The notes beneath the pieces are model-generated. The model was given only the letters and a program-made list of their open reading frames with translations. It made no database searches and had not been told where the DNA came from. The translations under genes and the position numbers were made by a program. A DNA stretch of 64,000 nt, taken from positions 62,001-126,000 of the forward strand of contig JAIXQP010000021.1 of the NCBI GenBank assembly GCA_027485675.1, given 5' to 3'. Positions 9,076-18,156 of this stretch are shown piece after piece (position 1 is the stretch's first letter; every line of letters starts with the position of its first letter). The DNA comes from Terriglobales bacterium (lineage in GTDB: Bacteria > Acidobacteriota > Terriglobia > Bryobacterales > Bryobacteraceae).

Positions 9076-10065
9076 GTGTTCACAGACAGCACCCTCCGCC
9101 AAGCGGTTCAACACCTAGACCAGATCCGGAAAGAAATCGGCAAAGTGATTGTCGGACAACCGGACGTCGTCGACGGTGTCCTCATCTGCATGATCGCCGG
9201 CGGACACGTCCTGCTCGAAGGCGTGCCGGGACTCGGCAAAACCACCCTCCTCCGCACCCTCTCCCGGGTGCTCCACCTCAAGTACTCCCGCATCCAGTTC
9301 ACCCCGGACCTCATGCCCGCCGACATCGTCGGCAGCATGATCATGGAGTCCGATAGCGAAGGCCACCGCGCCTTCCGCTTCCAGGCCGGACCCATCTTCG
9401 CCAATCTCGTCCTGGCCGACGAAATCAACCGCGCCACGCCCAAAACCCAGTCCGCGCTCCTCGAAGCCATGCAGGAGCGGACCGTCACCAGCGGCACCAC
9501 CACCCATGTCCTCGAAGATCCCTTCCTCGTCATGGCCACCCAGAATCCCATCGAAATGGAAGGCACCTACCCCCTTCCCGAAGCCCAGCTCGACCGCTTC
9601 CTGATGAAGATCCTGGTCCCCTACCCCTCCAAGTCGGAACTCTCCCGCATCGTCGACCTCACCATGCACCGCGAAGAGATCCATCTCGATCAGGTCGTCG
9701 ACCGCGCCACCATCCTCGAACTCAAGTCCGTCGCCCGCCAGGTCCTCGCCGCTCCCCACGTGCAGGAGTACGCCGTCGATCTCGTTATGGCCACCCAGCC
9801 CACCTCGGCCAATGCCGCCGAACGGACCAAGAAGTACATCCGCTACGGCAGCTCCCCCCGCGGCGCCCAGGCCCTCGTCGAATGCGGCCGCGTTCTCGCC
9901 CTCATGAAGGGCCGGACCCATCTGAGCATCGAAGATATCCAGTCCATCGCGCCCTCCGTCCTGCGCCACCGCATCATCCTGAACTTCGACGCTCACGCCG
10001 ACGGCGAAACCCCCGATACTGTTTTGCAGCACATCGTGCGCTCTGTCGCGCCGGCCGCGGTCTAG
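9076..10065 (+). CDS. MoxR-family AAA+ ATPase
   Basis: A 329-residue AAA+ chaperone of the MoxR type. It has Walker A GVPGLGKTT (residues 49-57), Walker B LADEINR with the following PKTQSALLEAMQE stretch, and sensor 1 MATQNP. The C-terminal lid domain is present. MoxR proteins act with von Willebrand A (vWA) domain partners in metal insertion or membrane-complex maturation and stress resistance. The next three genes (DUF58, BatA-like, double vWA) are the classical partners and are tightly packed. The GTG start is set by the frame and the conserved N-terminus. Confidence 0.95.
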   Translation: MFTDSTLRQAVQHLDQIRKEIGKVIVGQPDVVDGVLICMIAGGHVLLEGVPGLGKTTLLRTLSRVLHLKYSRIQFTPDLMPADIVGSMIMESDSEGHRAFRFQAGPIFANLVLADEINRATPKTQSALLEAMQERTVTSGTTTHVLEDPFLVMATQNPIEMEGTYPLPEAQLDRFLMKILVPYPSKSELSRIVDLTMHREEIHLDQVVDRATILELKSVARQVLAAPHVQEYAVDLVMATQPTSANAAERTKKYIRYGSSPRGAQALVECGRVLALMKGRTHLSIEDIQSIAPSVLRHRIILNFDAHADGETPDTVLQHIVRSVAPAAV

Positions 10066-10076
10066 GCTGGCCCCAT

Positions 10077-10952
10077 ATGGCGGAGTTCTCCATCGATCGG
10101 TCTTTTCTCGAGCGCCTCGAACGGCTCACCCTGCACTGGCAGAAGTCGTTTCCCGGACTCGTGGGCGGCCATAACGCCTCCCGCTACTCCGGTTCAGGGC
10201 AGGAGTTCCTCGACCATCGCCAGTTCCACCAGGGGGACGACCTCCGCGCCGTCAACTGGCGCGTCTACATGCGCCTCGAACGGCTGATCCTCAAGCTCTT
10301 CCAGGTCGAACCCCGCGTCCCCGTGCGCATCCTGATCGATGCCAGCGAATCCATGACCACCGGCGAGCCCAACAAGTTCGATTACGCCCGCCGCCTCGCC
10401 GGCGCCCTCACCTACGTCGGCCTGGTGCGTCTTGAAAGCGTGCTGCTCCAGCCGTTCTCGAACCAGCTCCACGACCCCCTGCAGTCCGGCGGCGGCCGCC
10501 ATCGCTTCCGCCCCACCGTCACGTTCCTCGAGAACCTCAAGCCCGGCGGCAAAACGGACTTCATGGGCTCCGTCAAACGGTTCATCGCCGAGTATCCCCA
10601 GCGCGGCCTCGTCATTGTCATCTCCGACTTCCTCGACGATCAGGGCTGCGAAAAGCCCCTGCAATACCTCGCCGATTTCGGCCACGAGGTCTTCCTCATC
10701 CACCTGTGGAGCGACCAGGACCGCGTCCCGCCCTTCAAAGGCGAAATCGAAATTGAAGACGCCGAAACCGGAGAGGTCCAGAAACTGAACTTCGATGAAG
10801 AGGCACAAGCCCAGTACACCGCCAACTTCGATGCCTACGCTCGCGGCGTCCGCGAAGTGGCGCTGCGTAAGGGCGGTAAGTACGCCGGCGTTGTCACCTC
10901 CACGCCCGTCGAACAGGCGATCTTCGGACCGCTTCTAGGGGGCGGCCGGTAG
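10077..10952 (+). CDS. DUF58 domain-containing protein
   Basis: A 291-residue soluble protein of the DUF58 family. It shows the typical N-terminal block with GxHxSxxxGxGxEFxxxRxYxxGDDxRxxxWR (here NASRYSGSGQEF, then HQGDDLRAVNWR) and a vWA-like fold with the MIDAS-type IDASESM. These proteins sit next to MoxR ATPases and are thought to be their substrates or adaptors. The ATG lies 11 bases after the MoxR stop; the longer frame upstream overlaps MoxR. The next gene begins immediately after its stop. Confidence 0.93.
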   Translation: MAEFSIDRSFLERLERLTLHWQKSFPGLVGGHNASRYSGSGQEFLDHRQFHQGDDLRAVNWRVYMRLERLILKLFQVEPRVPVRILIDASESMTTGEPNKFDYARRLAGALTYVGLVRLESVLLQPFSNQLHDPLQSGGGRHRFRPTVTFLENLKPGGKTDFMGSVKRFIAEYPQRGLVIVISDFLDDQGCEKPLQYLADFGHEVFLIHLWSDQDRVPPFKGEIEIEDAETGEVQKLNFDEEAQAQYTANFDAYARGVREVALRKGGKYAGVVTSTPVEQAIFGPLLGGGR

Positions 10953-12869
10953 ATGTTCTTTCTCAATTTGAGCCTGGGCGAGTTTCTCGCAGTCTGGGGC
11001 TTGGTGAGCGGCGGTGTCTTCGCCCTCTATCTGCTCGATCGCTCCCGCCGCAAGATCCGCGTCGCCACCCTCCGCTTCTGGACCCCGTCCGAAAAGCCGC
11101 CCGAGGCCAAACACCGCAAGCGCATTCAACAGCCCTGGTCGATGCTGCTCCAGCTCATCGCCATCGGCCTCCTCCTCGCCGCCCTTGCCCAGCTCCGCCT
11201 CGGCTCGCCGGACCGCATGAGCCGCGACCACGTCCTGGTGCTCGATAGCTCCGCCTGGATGGCCGCCCGCGCCGGCCAGTTGTCGCTCCTCGATCAAGCC
11301 AAGCGCGAAGCCATCATTTGGCTCCGCAGCCTCCCGGCCGGCGACCGCGTGATGCTCGTCCGCGCCGACGCCCTGCCCACTCCGGCCACCGTCTTCGCCA
11401 CCAATCGCCCGGCCACGGAACAGGCCATCCTCGAAACCCGCCCCGGCGCCTCGGCCATCAACCTCAAGGCCACCCTCGATTTCGCCCGTCAAATGCAACG
11501 CCAGCATGGCAGCGGCCTCGGCGAGGTCGTCCTCGCCGGCGCCTTCCGCTCGCATGCCAACGACCTGCCCACCGAAGCCGAACTCCCCTCGAACGTCCGT
11601 CTCCTGCCGGTGAAGAGCGATCTCCGCAACGTCGGCATCCGCAAGGTCACCCTCCGCCGCTCCCCGGCCGACCCCCAACTCTGGGAGGTCTTCGTCGCCA
11701 TCAAGAACTACTCCCGCCAGGTGGAGAACGCGCCGCTCGCCGTCACCTTCGGCAGCGCCCCGGTCGGCTCCGCCCGCCTCACTCTCCAGCCCGGCGCCGA
11801 AGAAAGCGCCCGCATCGAGTTCCGCACCAAAGCCGCCGGCTACCTCGAAGCCCGCCTCGTCCTCCGCGACGCCATCGCCGAAGACAACGGCGCCACTCTC
11901 GAACTCCCCGAGCAGAAGCCGGTGCGCGTCATCGTTTACACAAGGGAACCCGAACTCCTCCGCCCCCTGCTCAACGCCAACCGCTGGCTCACCGCCACCT
12001 ACGCCCCGCACGAAGCCTACAAGGCCGACGCCGACGCCGAGATCCTCATCCTCGACCGGTTCGCTCCGCCCGTCAAGCCCGCCCGCAAGGCGCTGTGGAT
12101 CGAGCCCCCGGCCAAAGGCACGCCCATCGCCATGCTCTCCCCGGCCCGCGGCGTGAAGCTCACCGGCTGGCGCAACGAACACCCCATGGCCGCGGGCCTG
12201 CGCAGCCTCGATCTCCGCCTCGACCAGACCAGCGTCTTCGCCCCCTCGGCCAATGTCACCGTCGTCGCCGAAAGCGATGCCGGCGCGGTCGCCGTCGCCT
12301 CGAACGACGCCGCCTATCTCGGCTTCCATCCCGGCCGCGGCGCCCTGCGTTTCGAACTCATCGCGCCCCTGCTCATGGCCAATACACTCGAATATCTGGC
12401 CCCCGACGTCATGCGCCGCCGCGAGGTCACCGGCGAAAGCGTCGGCAATATCCGCATCCCCCTTGATAGCAGCGTCGACCCCGGCTCCATCCGGGTGCTG
12501 GGCGCAAGCGACATCGCGGTTCCCTTCTCTGTCACCGACGGCAACCTCCAGTTCTACTCCGGCGAACGCGGCATGGTCCGCGTCCGCACCGGCAGCAAAG
12601 AACAGGTCTACTCGCTCTCGCTGCCGGACATCGCCGAAGCCACCTGGGACGCCCCCGCGAAAGTTCGCCGCGGCATTCCCCGCACCATCGGGGACTCCAT
12701 CGCCTCGCGCGACCTCTGGCAGTGGCTCGCCATCGCCGGCGGCATCCTGCTGCTCATCGAATGGCTCTGGTTCGGCCGCACCCGCCTGCCCGCCGTCCAA
12801 CAGCAGGCCGATCTCTCGGGTACGGACATCTTGCGGCGCTTCACCGCGCCGTTTCGGAAGGCATCATGA
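10953..12869 (+). CDS. BatA-like membrane protein with vWA domain
   Basis: A 638-residue membrane protein. The N-terminal BatA/aerotolerance region has two helices (about residues 8-28 and 62-80) around a basic loop, followed by a vWA domain and a long beta-rich region, and ends with a helix near residues 590-610 and a cytoplasmic tail. The vWA metal site reads LDSSAW where DxSxS is expected, so the last MIDAS serine is replaced by Trp and metal-dependent ligand binding may be impaired. The start directly abuts the DUF58 stop, and its own stop overlaps the next start as ATGA, so translation is coupled through the operon. Confidence 0.88.
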   Translation: MFFLNLSLGEFLAVWGLVSGGVFALYLLDRSRRKIRVATLRFWTPSEKPPEAKHRKRIQQPWSMLLQLIAIGLLLAALAQLRLGSPDRMSRDHVLVLDSSAWMAARAGQLSLLDQAKREAIIWLRSLPAGDRVMLVRADALPTPATVFATNRPATEQAILETRPGASAINLKATLDFARQMQRQHGSGLGEVVLAGAFRSHANDLPTEAELPSNVRLLPVKSDLRNVGIRKVTLRRSPADPQLWEVFVAIKNYSRQVENAPLAVTFGSAPVGSARLTLQPGAEESARIEFRTKAAGYLEARLVLRDAIAEDNGATLELPEQKPVRVIVYTREPELLRPLLNANRWLTATYAPHEAYKADADAEILILDRFAPPVKPARKALWIEPPAKGTPIAMLSPARGVKLTGWRNEHPMAAGLRSLDLRLDQTSVFAPSANVTVVAESDAGAVAVASNDAAYLGFHPGRGALRFELIAPLLMANTLEYLAPDVMRRREVTGESVGNIRIPLDSSVDPGSIRVLGASDIAVPFSVTDGNLQFYSGERGMVRVRTGSKEQVYSLSLPDIAEATWDAPAKVRRGIPRTIGDSIASRDLWQWLAIAGGILLLIEWLWFGRTRLPAVQQQADLSGTDILRRFTAPFRKAS

Positions 12870-15367
12870 CGCTGGAACGTTGGTGGGTACTTCTTCTGAT
12901 CGTAGTCCCCGCGGGCTGGTGGTATCTCGAATGGACGCGCGGGCGCCAGCGTCTGGCCACCACGTTGAAAGCCCTGGCGATCATCTCCATCCTCCTCGCC
13001 CTCGCCGAGCCGAAGGTGAACTCGGAAGAGAGTAAGGTCGCCGTCAGCGTCCTCGTCGATACCTCGGCCAGCGTCTCCGAACAGGACCTCGCGCAGGCTT
13101 CCTCCATCGCCTCCCGCATCGTCGGCGACAAGGGGCGCAACTGGGTCAAGGTCATCCCGTTCGGCAGCAACACCCGGCCCGTCACCGAAGCCGAAGAGAA
13201 AGGCAAACTCGGCTACACCGCCGGAGCCGCCGGCCGCGGCACCGATCTCGAAGCCGCGCTGCGCGAAGGCATGGCCGCTATGCCGGCTGGTCTCGTGCCC
13301 CGCATCGCCCTCCTCTCCGACGGCAAGGAAAACAAAGGCAGCGTCACGCGGGCCCTCTGGCAGGCGCAGCAACTCGGGGTCCCCGTCGACGTCTATCCCA
13401 TGGCCGGCCGTCCCAAACCCGCCCTCCGCCTGGAGTCCGTCTCCTTCCCCGCCCAGGCCTTCGCCGGCGACCGTTTCCCTATTGAAATCGCTCTTGAAGC
13501 CCCCCGCGCGGCCGCGGCCTCCATTGACCTGACGGCCGAAGGCAAAGCCATCGGCGCCAACGCCGTGCAGCTCCAGGCGGGTAGGAATCGCGTCCGGGTG
13601 CAGGTCGCGCTCAACACCCCGGGCGCCATCGACGTGGCCGGAGTCGTCAAGTCCGAAGGGCTCGGCGATGTGCGCTTCGCCCAGTCCGTCGCCCTGCGTC
13701 TGCCCAAAGCCCTCTTCGTTACCCAGGACCCCGCCGGCAGCGAAAAAGACTTCATGGACGTCCTCTCCGCCGGCCGCTTCGACGTCACCACCACCAGCAC
13801 CCTCGACGGCCAAAAGCTCGACGACTTCCAGATCCTCATTCTCAACAACCTCGACCTCGAAGCCATTTCGCTCGAACGCAAAGACCGCGTCGAACAATGG
13901 GTGAAGCAGGGCGGCGGCCTCCTCGTCATCGGCGGCGAGCGGAACACCTTCAACGAAGCGAAGAAAATCGAAGACGCCCTCGATCGCGCCATGTCGGCCA
14001 AACTCGCCCCGCCCCGCTCGCCGGAAGGCACCTGCGTCACCCTCATCGTCGACAAGTCTTCCTCGATGGAAGGCCGCAAAATGGAACTCGCGCGCGTCGC
14101 CTCCATCGGCGTCGTCGAGAACCTCCGGGCCGTCGACTTTGTCGGCGTTCTCATCTTCGACAACTCGTTCCAATGGGCCGTCCCCATCCGCAAGGCCGAA
14201 GACCGCACGCTTATCAAGCGCCTCGTCGCCGGCATCACCCCGGACGGCGGTACGCAAATCGCGCCGGCTCTCACCGAAGCCTTCCGCCGTACCGTGCCCG
14301 TCAAGGCGACCTACAAGCACATCGTGCTGCTCACCGACGGTATCTCCGAGGAAGGCGACTCCATCGCGCTCGCTAAGGAAGCCGCGACGCAAAGCATCAC
14401 CATCTCCACCGTCGGCCTGGGGCAGGACGTCAACCGCGCGTATCTTGAAAAGATCGCGGCTTTCTCGAAAGGCAAATCGTATTTCCTGAACGATCCCTCC
14501 GGCCTCGAACAGATTCTGCTCAAAGACGTCATGGAGTTCACTGGCTCCACCGCCATTGAAAAGGCGATCACCCCGGTCGTCGAACGCCAGGCCGAAATCC
14601 TCGAAGGCGTCGGCATGGAGTCGGCCCCCGCCCTCCGCGGCTATACGAAGTTCATTGCCAAGCCCACCGCCGAAACCATTCTCAGCATCGACCAGCGCGA
14701 CCCGCTGCTCACCCGCTGGCAGTATGGCCTCGGCCGCAGCGTCGTCTTCGCCTCTGACGCCAAGAGCCGCTGGGCCGAATCCTGGGTCAGTTGGAAAGGG
14801 TTCGACCGCTTCTGGGGCAACGTCCTCCGCGACCTGCTGCCCCACTCCCAAGCCGGCGAAGCCAGCACGGTCTTCGATGCCGCCACCGGCGACCTCGTCG
14901 TCACCTACCGCCTCGGCCGCAACCTCGAAGAGCCCAAGAAGATCCCCGCCATCTTCGCCCTCGGCCCGGGCGATTTCCGCCAGCCCGTCGAAGTCACCAA
15001 GGCCGGCGAAGGGCTCTACCGCGGCCGCGTCCGCATCGGCGCGACGCAAGGCCTCTTCCGCGTCCGCCCGGTTGAAGAGAGCCGCGTCTTCCCCGAAGTC
15101 GGCTACTACCGCCAGGAAGTGGAACTCGCCGACTATGGCTCTAACGAAACGCTCCTCCGCCAGATTGCCGGCTTCACCGGCGGCCGCTACGCTCCGGACG
15201 CGCGCCAGGCCTTCGCCAACCCCGGCCGCACCGTCCCCACCGTCACCCGGCTCTGGCCCGGCCTGCTCGGGCTGGCCGTGCTGCTGAATCTGCTCGAACT
15301 CGTCCTCCGCAAGTGGCGCGGCATCTTGCCGCAAAGTTGGCAGAAGAAACTCGCGTTTTCCCATTAA
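12866..15367 (+). CDS. Membrane protein with two vWA domains and a glutamine amidotransferase-like region
   Basis: An 833-residue protein. It has an N-terminal membrane helix pair (about 5-20 and 35-50), a first vWA domain with an intact MIDAS (DTSAS), a beta-rich linker, a class I glutamine amidotransferase-like segment (ILNNLDLE ... GGGLLVIGGE), a second vWA domain with intact DKSSS, and a C-terminal membrane helix at about 800-818. This order is known from large BatB/CoxE-like partners of MoxR. It overlaps the previous gene by four bases (ATGA) and is the last gene of the MoxR operon. It probably forms a periplasm-facing complex with the BatA-like protein. Confidence 0.88.
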   Translation: MTLERWWVLLLIVVPAGWWYLEWTRGRQRLATTLKALAIISILLALAEPKVNSEESKVAVSVLVDTSASVSEQDLAQASSIASRIVGDKGRNWVKVIPFGSNTRPVTEAEEKGKLGYTAGAAGRGTDLEAALREGMAAMPAGLVPRIALLSDGKENKGSVTRALWQAQQLGVPVDVYPMAGRPKPALRLESVSFPAQAFAGDRFPIEIALEAPRAAAASIDLTAEGKAIGANAVQLQAGRNRVRVQVALNTPGAIDVAGVVKSEGLGDVRFAQSVALRLPKALFVTQDPAGSEKDFMDVLSAGRFDVTTTSTLDGQKLDDFQILILNNLDLEAISLERKDRVEQWVKQGGGLLVIGGERNTFNEAKKIEDALDRAMSAKLAPPRSPEGTCVTLIVDKSSSMEGRKMELARVASIGVVENLRAVDFVGVLIFDNSFQWAVPIRKAEDRTLIKRLVAGITPDGGTQIAPALTEAFRRTVPVKATYKHIVLLTDGISEEGDSIALAKEAATQSITISTVGLGQDVNRAYLEKIAAFSKGKSYFLNDPSGLEQILLKDVMEFTGSTAIEKAITPVVERQAEILEGVGMESAPALRGYTKFIAKPTAETILSIDQRDPLLTRWQYGLGRSVVFASDAKSRWAESWVSWKGFDRFWGNVLRDLLPHSQAGEASTVFDAATGDLVVTYRLGRNLEEPKKIPAIFALGPGDFRQPVEVTKAGEGLYRGRVRIGATQGLFRVRPVEESRVFPEVGYYRQEVELADYGSNETLLRQIAGFTGGRYAPDARQAFANPGRTVPTVTRLWPGLLGLAVLLNLLELVLRKWRGILPQSWQKKLAFSH

Positions 15368-15387
15368 ACCGCCGGTAGCGGCGGGCG

Positions 15388-15393
15388 TATAAT
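15388..15393 (+). promoter_or_regulatory. Perfect -10 hexamer before the SelA-like gene
   Basis: A perfect TATAAT ends six bases before the ATG at 15400, and no ribosome-binding site lies between. TTAAAC at 15364-15369 is a weak -35 candidate with 18-base spacing. The transcript would start at or next to the ATG. Confidence 0.5.
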
Positions 15394-15399
15394 TGCGTC

Positions 15400-16587
15400 A
15401 TGGCCAACCGCAGAAAATTCCTTCAGACGCTCTCCGCCGCCCCCGCCGTGGCGGGTTTGGCGCCCGCTGCCGCCGCGGCGGTAACCAAGCGTGACTACTT
15501 TAAAGAACTGGGCGTCCGCCCGCTGATCAATGCGGCTGGCACCTATACGATGTTCACCGCCTCCCTGATGCTGCCCGAAGTCATGGAGGCCATCAACTAC
15601 GCCTCCAAGCAGTTCGTCCGCATCGCCGAACTGCACGACGCCGTCGGCAAACGCATCGCCGAACTGCTCGGCGCGGAAGCCGCCATGGTCAGCGCCGGCG
15701 CCGCCTCCGCCCTCACCCTCGGCACCGCCGGCGTCCTCACCGGCATGGACCAGAAGAAAGTCCTGCAGCTCCCCGACCTCACCGGCATGAAGAGCGAAGT
15801 CATCGTCCAGAAGTCCCACCGCGTCGGCTACGACCATGCCATCCGCAACTGCGGCGTCAAGCTGATCGAAGTGGAGACCCGCGAAGAGCTCCTCCGCGCC
15901 ATCAACCCCAAGACCGCCATGATGTTCTTCCTCAACTGGGCCAACAACGACGGTCAGATCAAAGATCAGGAGTTCGCCCAGATCGGCATCGATAAGGGCA
16001 TCCCCACCATGACCGACTGCGCCGCCGACGCGCTGCCCCTTGAGAACATGACCCGCTTCAACAAGATGGGCTTCTCGATGGTCGTCTTCTCCGGCGGCAA
16101 GGGCATCCGCGGTCCGCAGAGCGCGGGAGTGCTCATGGGCAAGAAAGAAATCATCGCCGCCGCCCGCCTGAATGGTCCGCCCAATGGCGACACCATCGGC
16201 CGCGGCATGAAGGTCAACAAGGAAGAGCTCCTCGGCATGATGGTCGCCATTGAGACCTTCATGAAGAAGGACCACGCCTCGGAATGGAAGGAGTGGGAAC
16301 GCCGCGTCGCCCTCATCGGCGACAGCGCCAAGTCCATCGCCGGCGTCAAGGCGGAACAGTACGTGCCGCCCATCGCCAACCACGTGCCGCATCTGCGTCT
16401 CACCTGGGACTCGTCGAAGGTCAAGCTCAGCTACAAAGAGGTCGCCGTCAAACTCCGCGAAGGCGATCCGTCCATTGAAGTCGTCCCCGGCAATAACAAG
16501 GACTCTCTCGAAATCGGCGTCTGGATGCTCCAACCCGGCGAAGACAAGATCATCGCCCGCCGCATTCGCGAAGTCCTCAAGAGTTAG
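15400..16587 (+). CDS. Tat-exported SelA-like PLP-dependent enzyme
   Basis: A 395-residue fold-type I pyridoxal-phosphate enzyme of the SelA/DgaE-like group. A Tat signal (NRRKFLQTL, then an Ala/Pro-rich stretch to about residue 28) precedes the catalytic domain. The PLP lysine is K234 in FSGGKGIRGPQSAG, and the aspartate contacting the ring nitrogen is in MTDCAADALP. Related enzymes catalyse eliminations on amino sugars or amino acids, or aminoacyl modification; the substrate is not evident. Export is plausible because Tat carries folded, cofactor-loaded proteins. The Ser/Thr kinase gene follows after six bases. Confidence 0.88.
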   Translation: MANRRKFLQTLSAAPAVAGLAPAAAAAVTKRDYFKELGVRPLINAAGTYTMFTASLMLPEVMEAINYASKQFVRIAELHDAVGKRIAELLGAEAAMVSAGAASALTLGTAGVLTGMDQKKVLQLPDLTGMKSEVIVQKSHRVGYDHAIRNCGVKLIEVETREELLRAINPKTAMMFFLNWANNDGQIKDQEFAQIGIDKGIPTMTDCAADALPLENMTRFNKMGFSMVVFSGGKGIRGPQSAGVLMGKKEIIAAARLNGPPNGDTIGRGMKVNKEELLGMMVAIETFMKKDHASEWKEWERRVALIGDSAKSIAGVKAEQYVPPIANHVPHLRLTWDSSKVKLSYKEVAVKLREGDPSIEVVPGNNKDSLEIGVWMLQPGEDKIIARRIREVLKS

Positions 16588-16593
16588 CCCCGC

Positions 16594-18156
16594 TTGAACA
16601 TAGACCGTCTCGGTAAGCACAACACGACCGAATCGCTCGACGCCACCGATCGGCTCCCCGCGGAGCTGGTGGAAGGAGCGGTTCGGCGTTTGGGCTGGGC
16701 CGGGGCGGCCTATGCCACCTGCTTCGCCCTCATCGACCTGCTTTACCGCTTCGCCGTCCCCAGCCTCCCCACGGATCATTGGGCCTTCGGAGTGGTCACG
16801 GTTACCGCCATCTCCTCGGGCATCGGGGTCTTTTTCCTGATGCGCAGCCCGCGCCTCAGCGGCGACCGCAAGCTTGCCATCGGTCTGGTCTTTGAAGTCC
16901 TCGGCGCCCTCCTTATCGCTATGAGTGAGTGGGTCATCCCCATGGGCCCCGACGAGCGCATCCGCGGCTTCTCGGCCATCTCCGCCTGGGTGCTCATCTT
17001 CGGCATGGCCGTCCCCGCCAACTGGTCCAAAGCCACCATAGCCGCTCTCCTCTCGGCGTCCATGACCGGCCTCGGCCTGATGCTCAATGTCTGGCTGCTG
17101 AATATCCCCGTCCCCACCGCAGCGCAAGTCGCTATCTGGATGGTCCCCCCCACCATCTTCGCCACCATCGGCATTCTCCTCTCCCGCCTCATGTACCAGA
17201 TGGGCATCCGCATGAGCCGCGAAAAGGAGCTGGGCAGTTACGAGCTCATCGAAAAGCTCGGTGCCGGCGGCATGGGCGAGGTCTGGCGCGCGCGCCATCG
17301 CATGTTGGCTCGCGAAGCGGCCATCAAGCTGATCGCCCCGCCCGCAGTCACCAAGAACTCCGCCGAAGCCATGTCCGTCGTTCGCATGCGTTTCGAACGC
17401 GAAGCCAAGGCCACCGCCGGCCTCCGCTCCCCGCACACGGTGACCATCTTCGACTACGGCATGACCGAAAACGGCGCCCTCTACTACGTCATGGAGATCG
17501 TCAACGGCATCGATCTCGAAACGCTCGTCGAGCGCTTCGGCCCCGTACCCGCCGGCCGCGCCATCTGGCTGCTCCGCCAGATCTGCCGGTCCCTCGAAGA
17601 AGCCCACGCCGCCGGCCTCACCCATCGCGACATCAAGCCGCGCAACATCATGGTCAGCCAGTGCGGCGTCGATTGCGACTTCGCCAAGGTCCTCGACTTC
17701 GGCCTCGTCAAGGCCATCGAAGACGCCGAATCCGCCAAGCTCACCCGCGAAGGGATGACCACCGGCACCCCCGCCTACATGGCCCCCGAACTCGCCATCG
17801 GCAGCGGCAACGTCGACGCCCGCGCCGACATCTACGCCTTGGGTTGCGTCGGCTACTGGCTGCTCACCGGCCGCACGGTCTTTGAAGCCCCCAGCGGCAT
17901 GGCCATGGCGCTCGCCCACGTGCAGAACGAACCGCTGCCGCCCTCCCAGCGCACCGAACTACCCGTTCCCTCTGAGCTCGACGAGCTGCTGCTCGCCTGC
18001 CTCGCCAAGGACCCCGCCGGCCGCCCGCCCAGCGCCCGCGCCCTCCGCTCCCGGCTCGAAGCCGCCCCCGCCAGCAGCGATTGGAATGAGGACGCGGCCC
18101 ACCGCTGGTGGCAGCGCCACGCCCCCGAACTCCTCTCGCTCAGTCCGGCGAACTAA
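16594..18156 (+). CDS. Serine/threonine protein kinase with N-terminal six-helix membrane domain
   Basis: A 520-residue Hanks-type kinase. Residues about 30-205 contain six hydrophobic segments; the kinase domain follows at about 215-500. Visible motifs are the glycine loop LGAGGMGEVW, the ATP lysine K245 (AIK), HRDIKPRN with catalytic D346, DFG in VLDFGLVK, and GTPAYMAPE. Most bacterial kinases have the catalytic domain first and the membrane segment after it, so the order here is reversed. The start is uncertain: TTG at 16594 gives the longest form; a GTG near 16669 with GGAG before it is an alternative. Its stop overlaps the stop of the convergent isomerase in CTAA. Confidence 0.9.
   Translation: MNIDRLGKHNTTESLDATDRLPAELVEGAVRRLGWAGAAYATCFALIDLLYRFAVPSLPTDHWAFGVVTVTAISSGIGVFFLMRSPRLSGDRKLAIGLVFEVLGALLIAMSEWVIPMGPDERIRGFSAISAWVLIFGMAVPANWSKATIAALLSASMTGLGLMLNVWLLNIPVPTAAQVAIWMVPPTIFATIGILLSRLMYQMGIRMSREKELGSYELIEKLGAGGMGEVWRARHRMLAREAAIKLIAPPAVTKNSAEAMSVVRMRFEREAKATAGLRSPHTVTIFDYGMTENGALYYVMEIVNGIDLETLVERFGPVPAGRAIWLLRQICRSLEEAHAAGLTHRDIKPRNIMVSQCGVDCDFAKVLDFGLVKAIEDAESAKLTREGMTTGTPAYMAPELAIGSGNVDARADIYALGCVGYWLLTGRTVFEAPSGMAMALAHVQNEPLPPSQRTELPVPSELDELLLACLAKDPAGRPPSARALRSRLEAAPASSDWNEDAAHRWWQRHAPELLSLSPAN

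Noticed and set aside
12608-15364. 918-residue minus-strand frame opposite the vWA gene
   Set aside because: It mirrors the codons of the real gene (GC-rich third positions leave the antisense frame open) and has no motif.
15364-17919. 851-residue minus-strand frame
   Set aside because: It is antisense to the SelA-like and kinase genes, which have clear motifs and starts.
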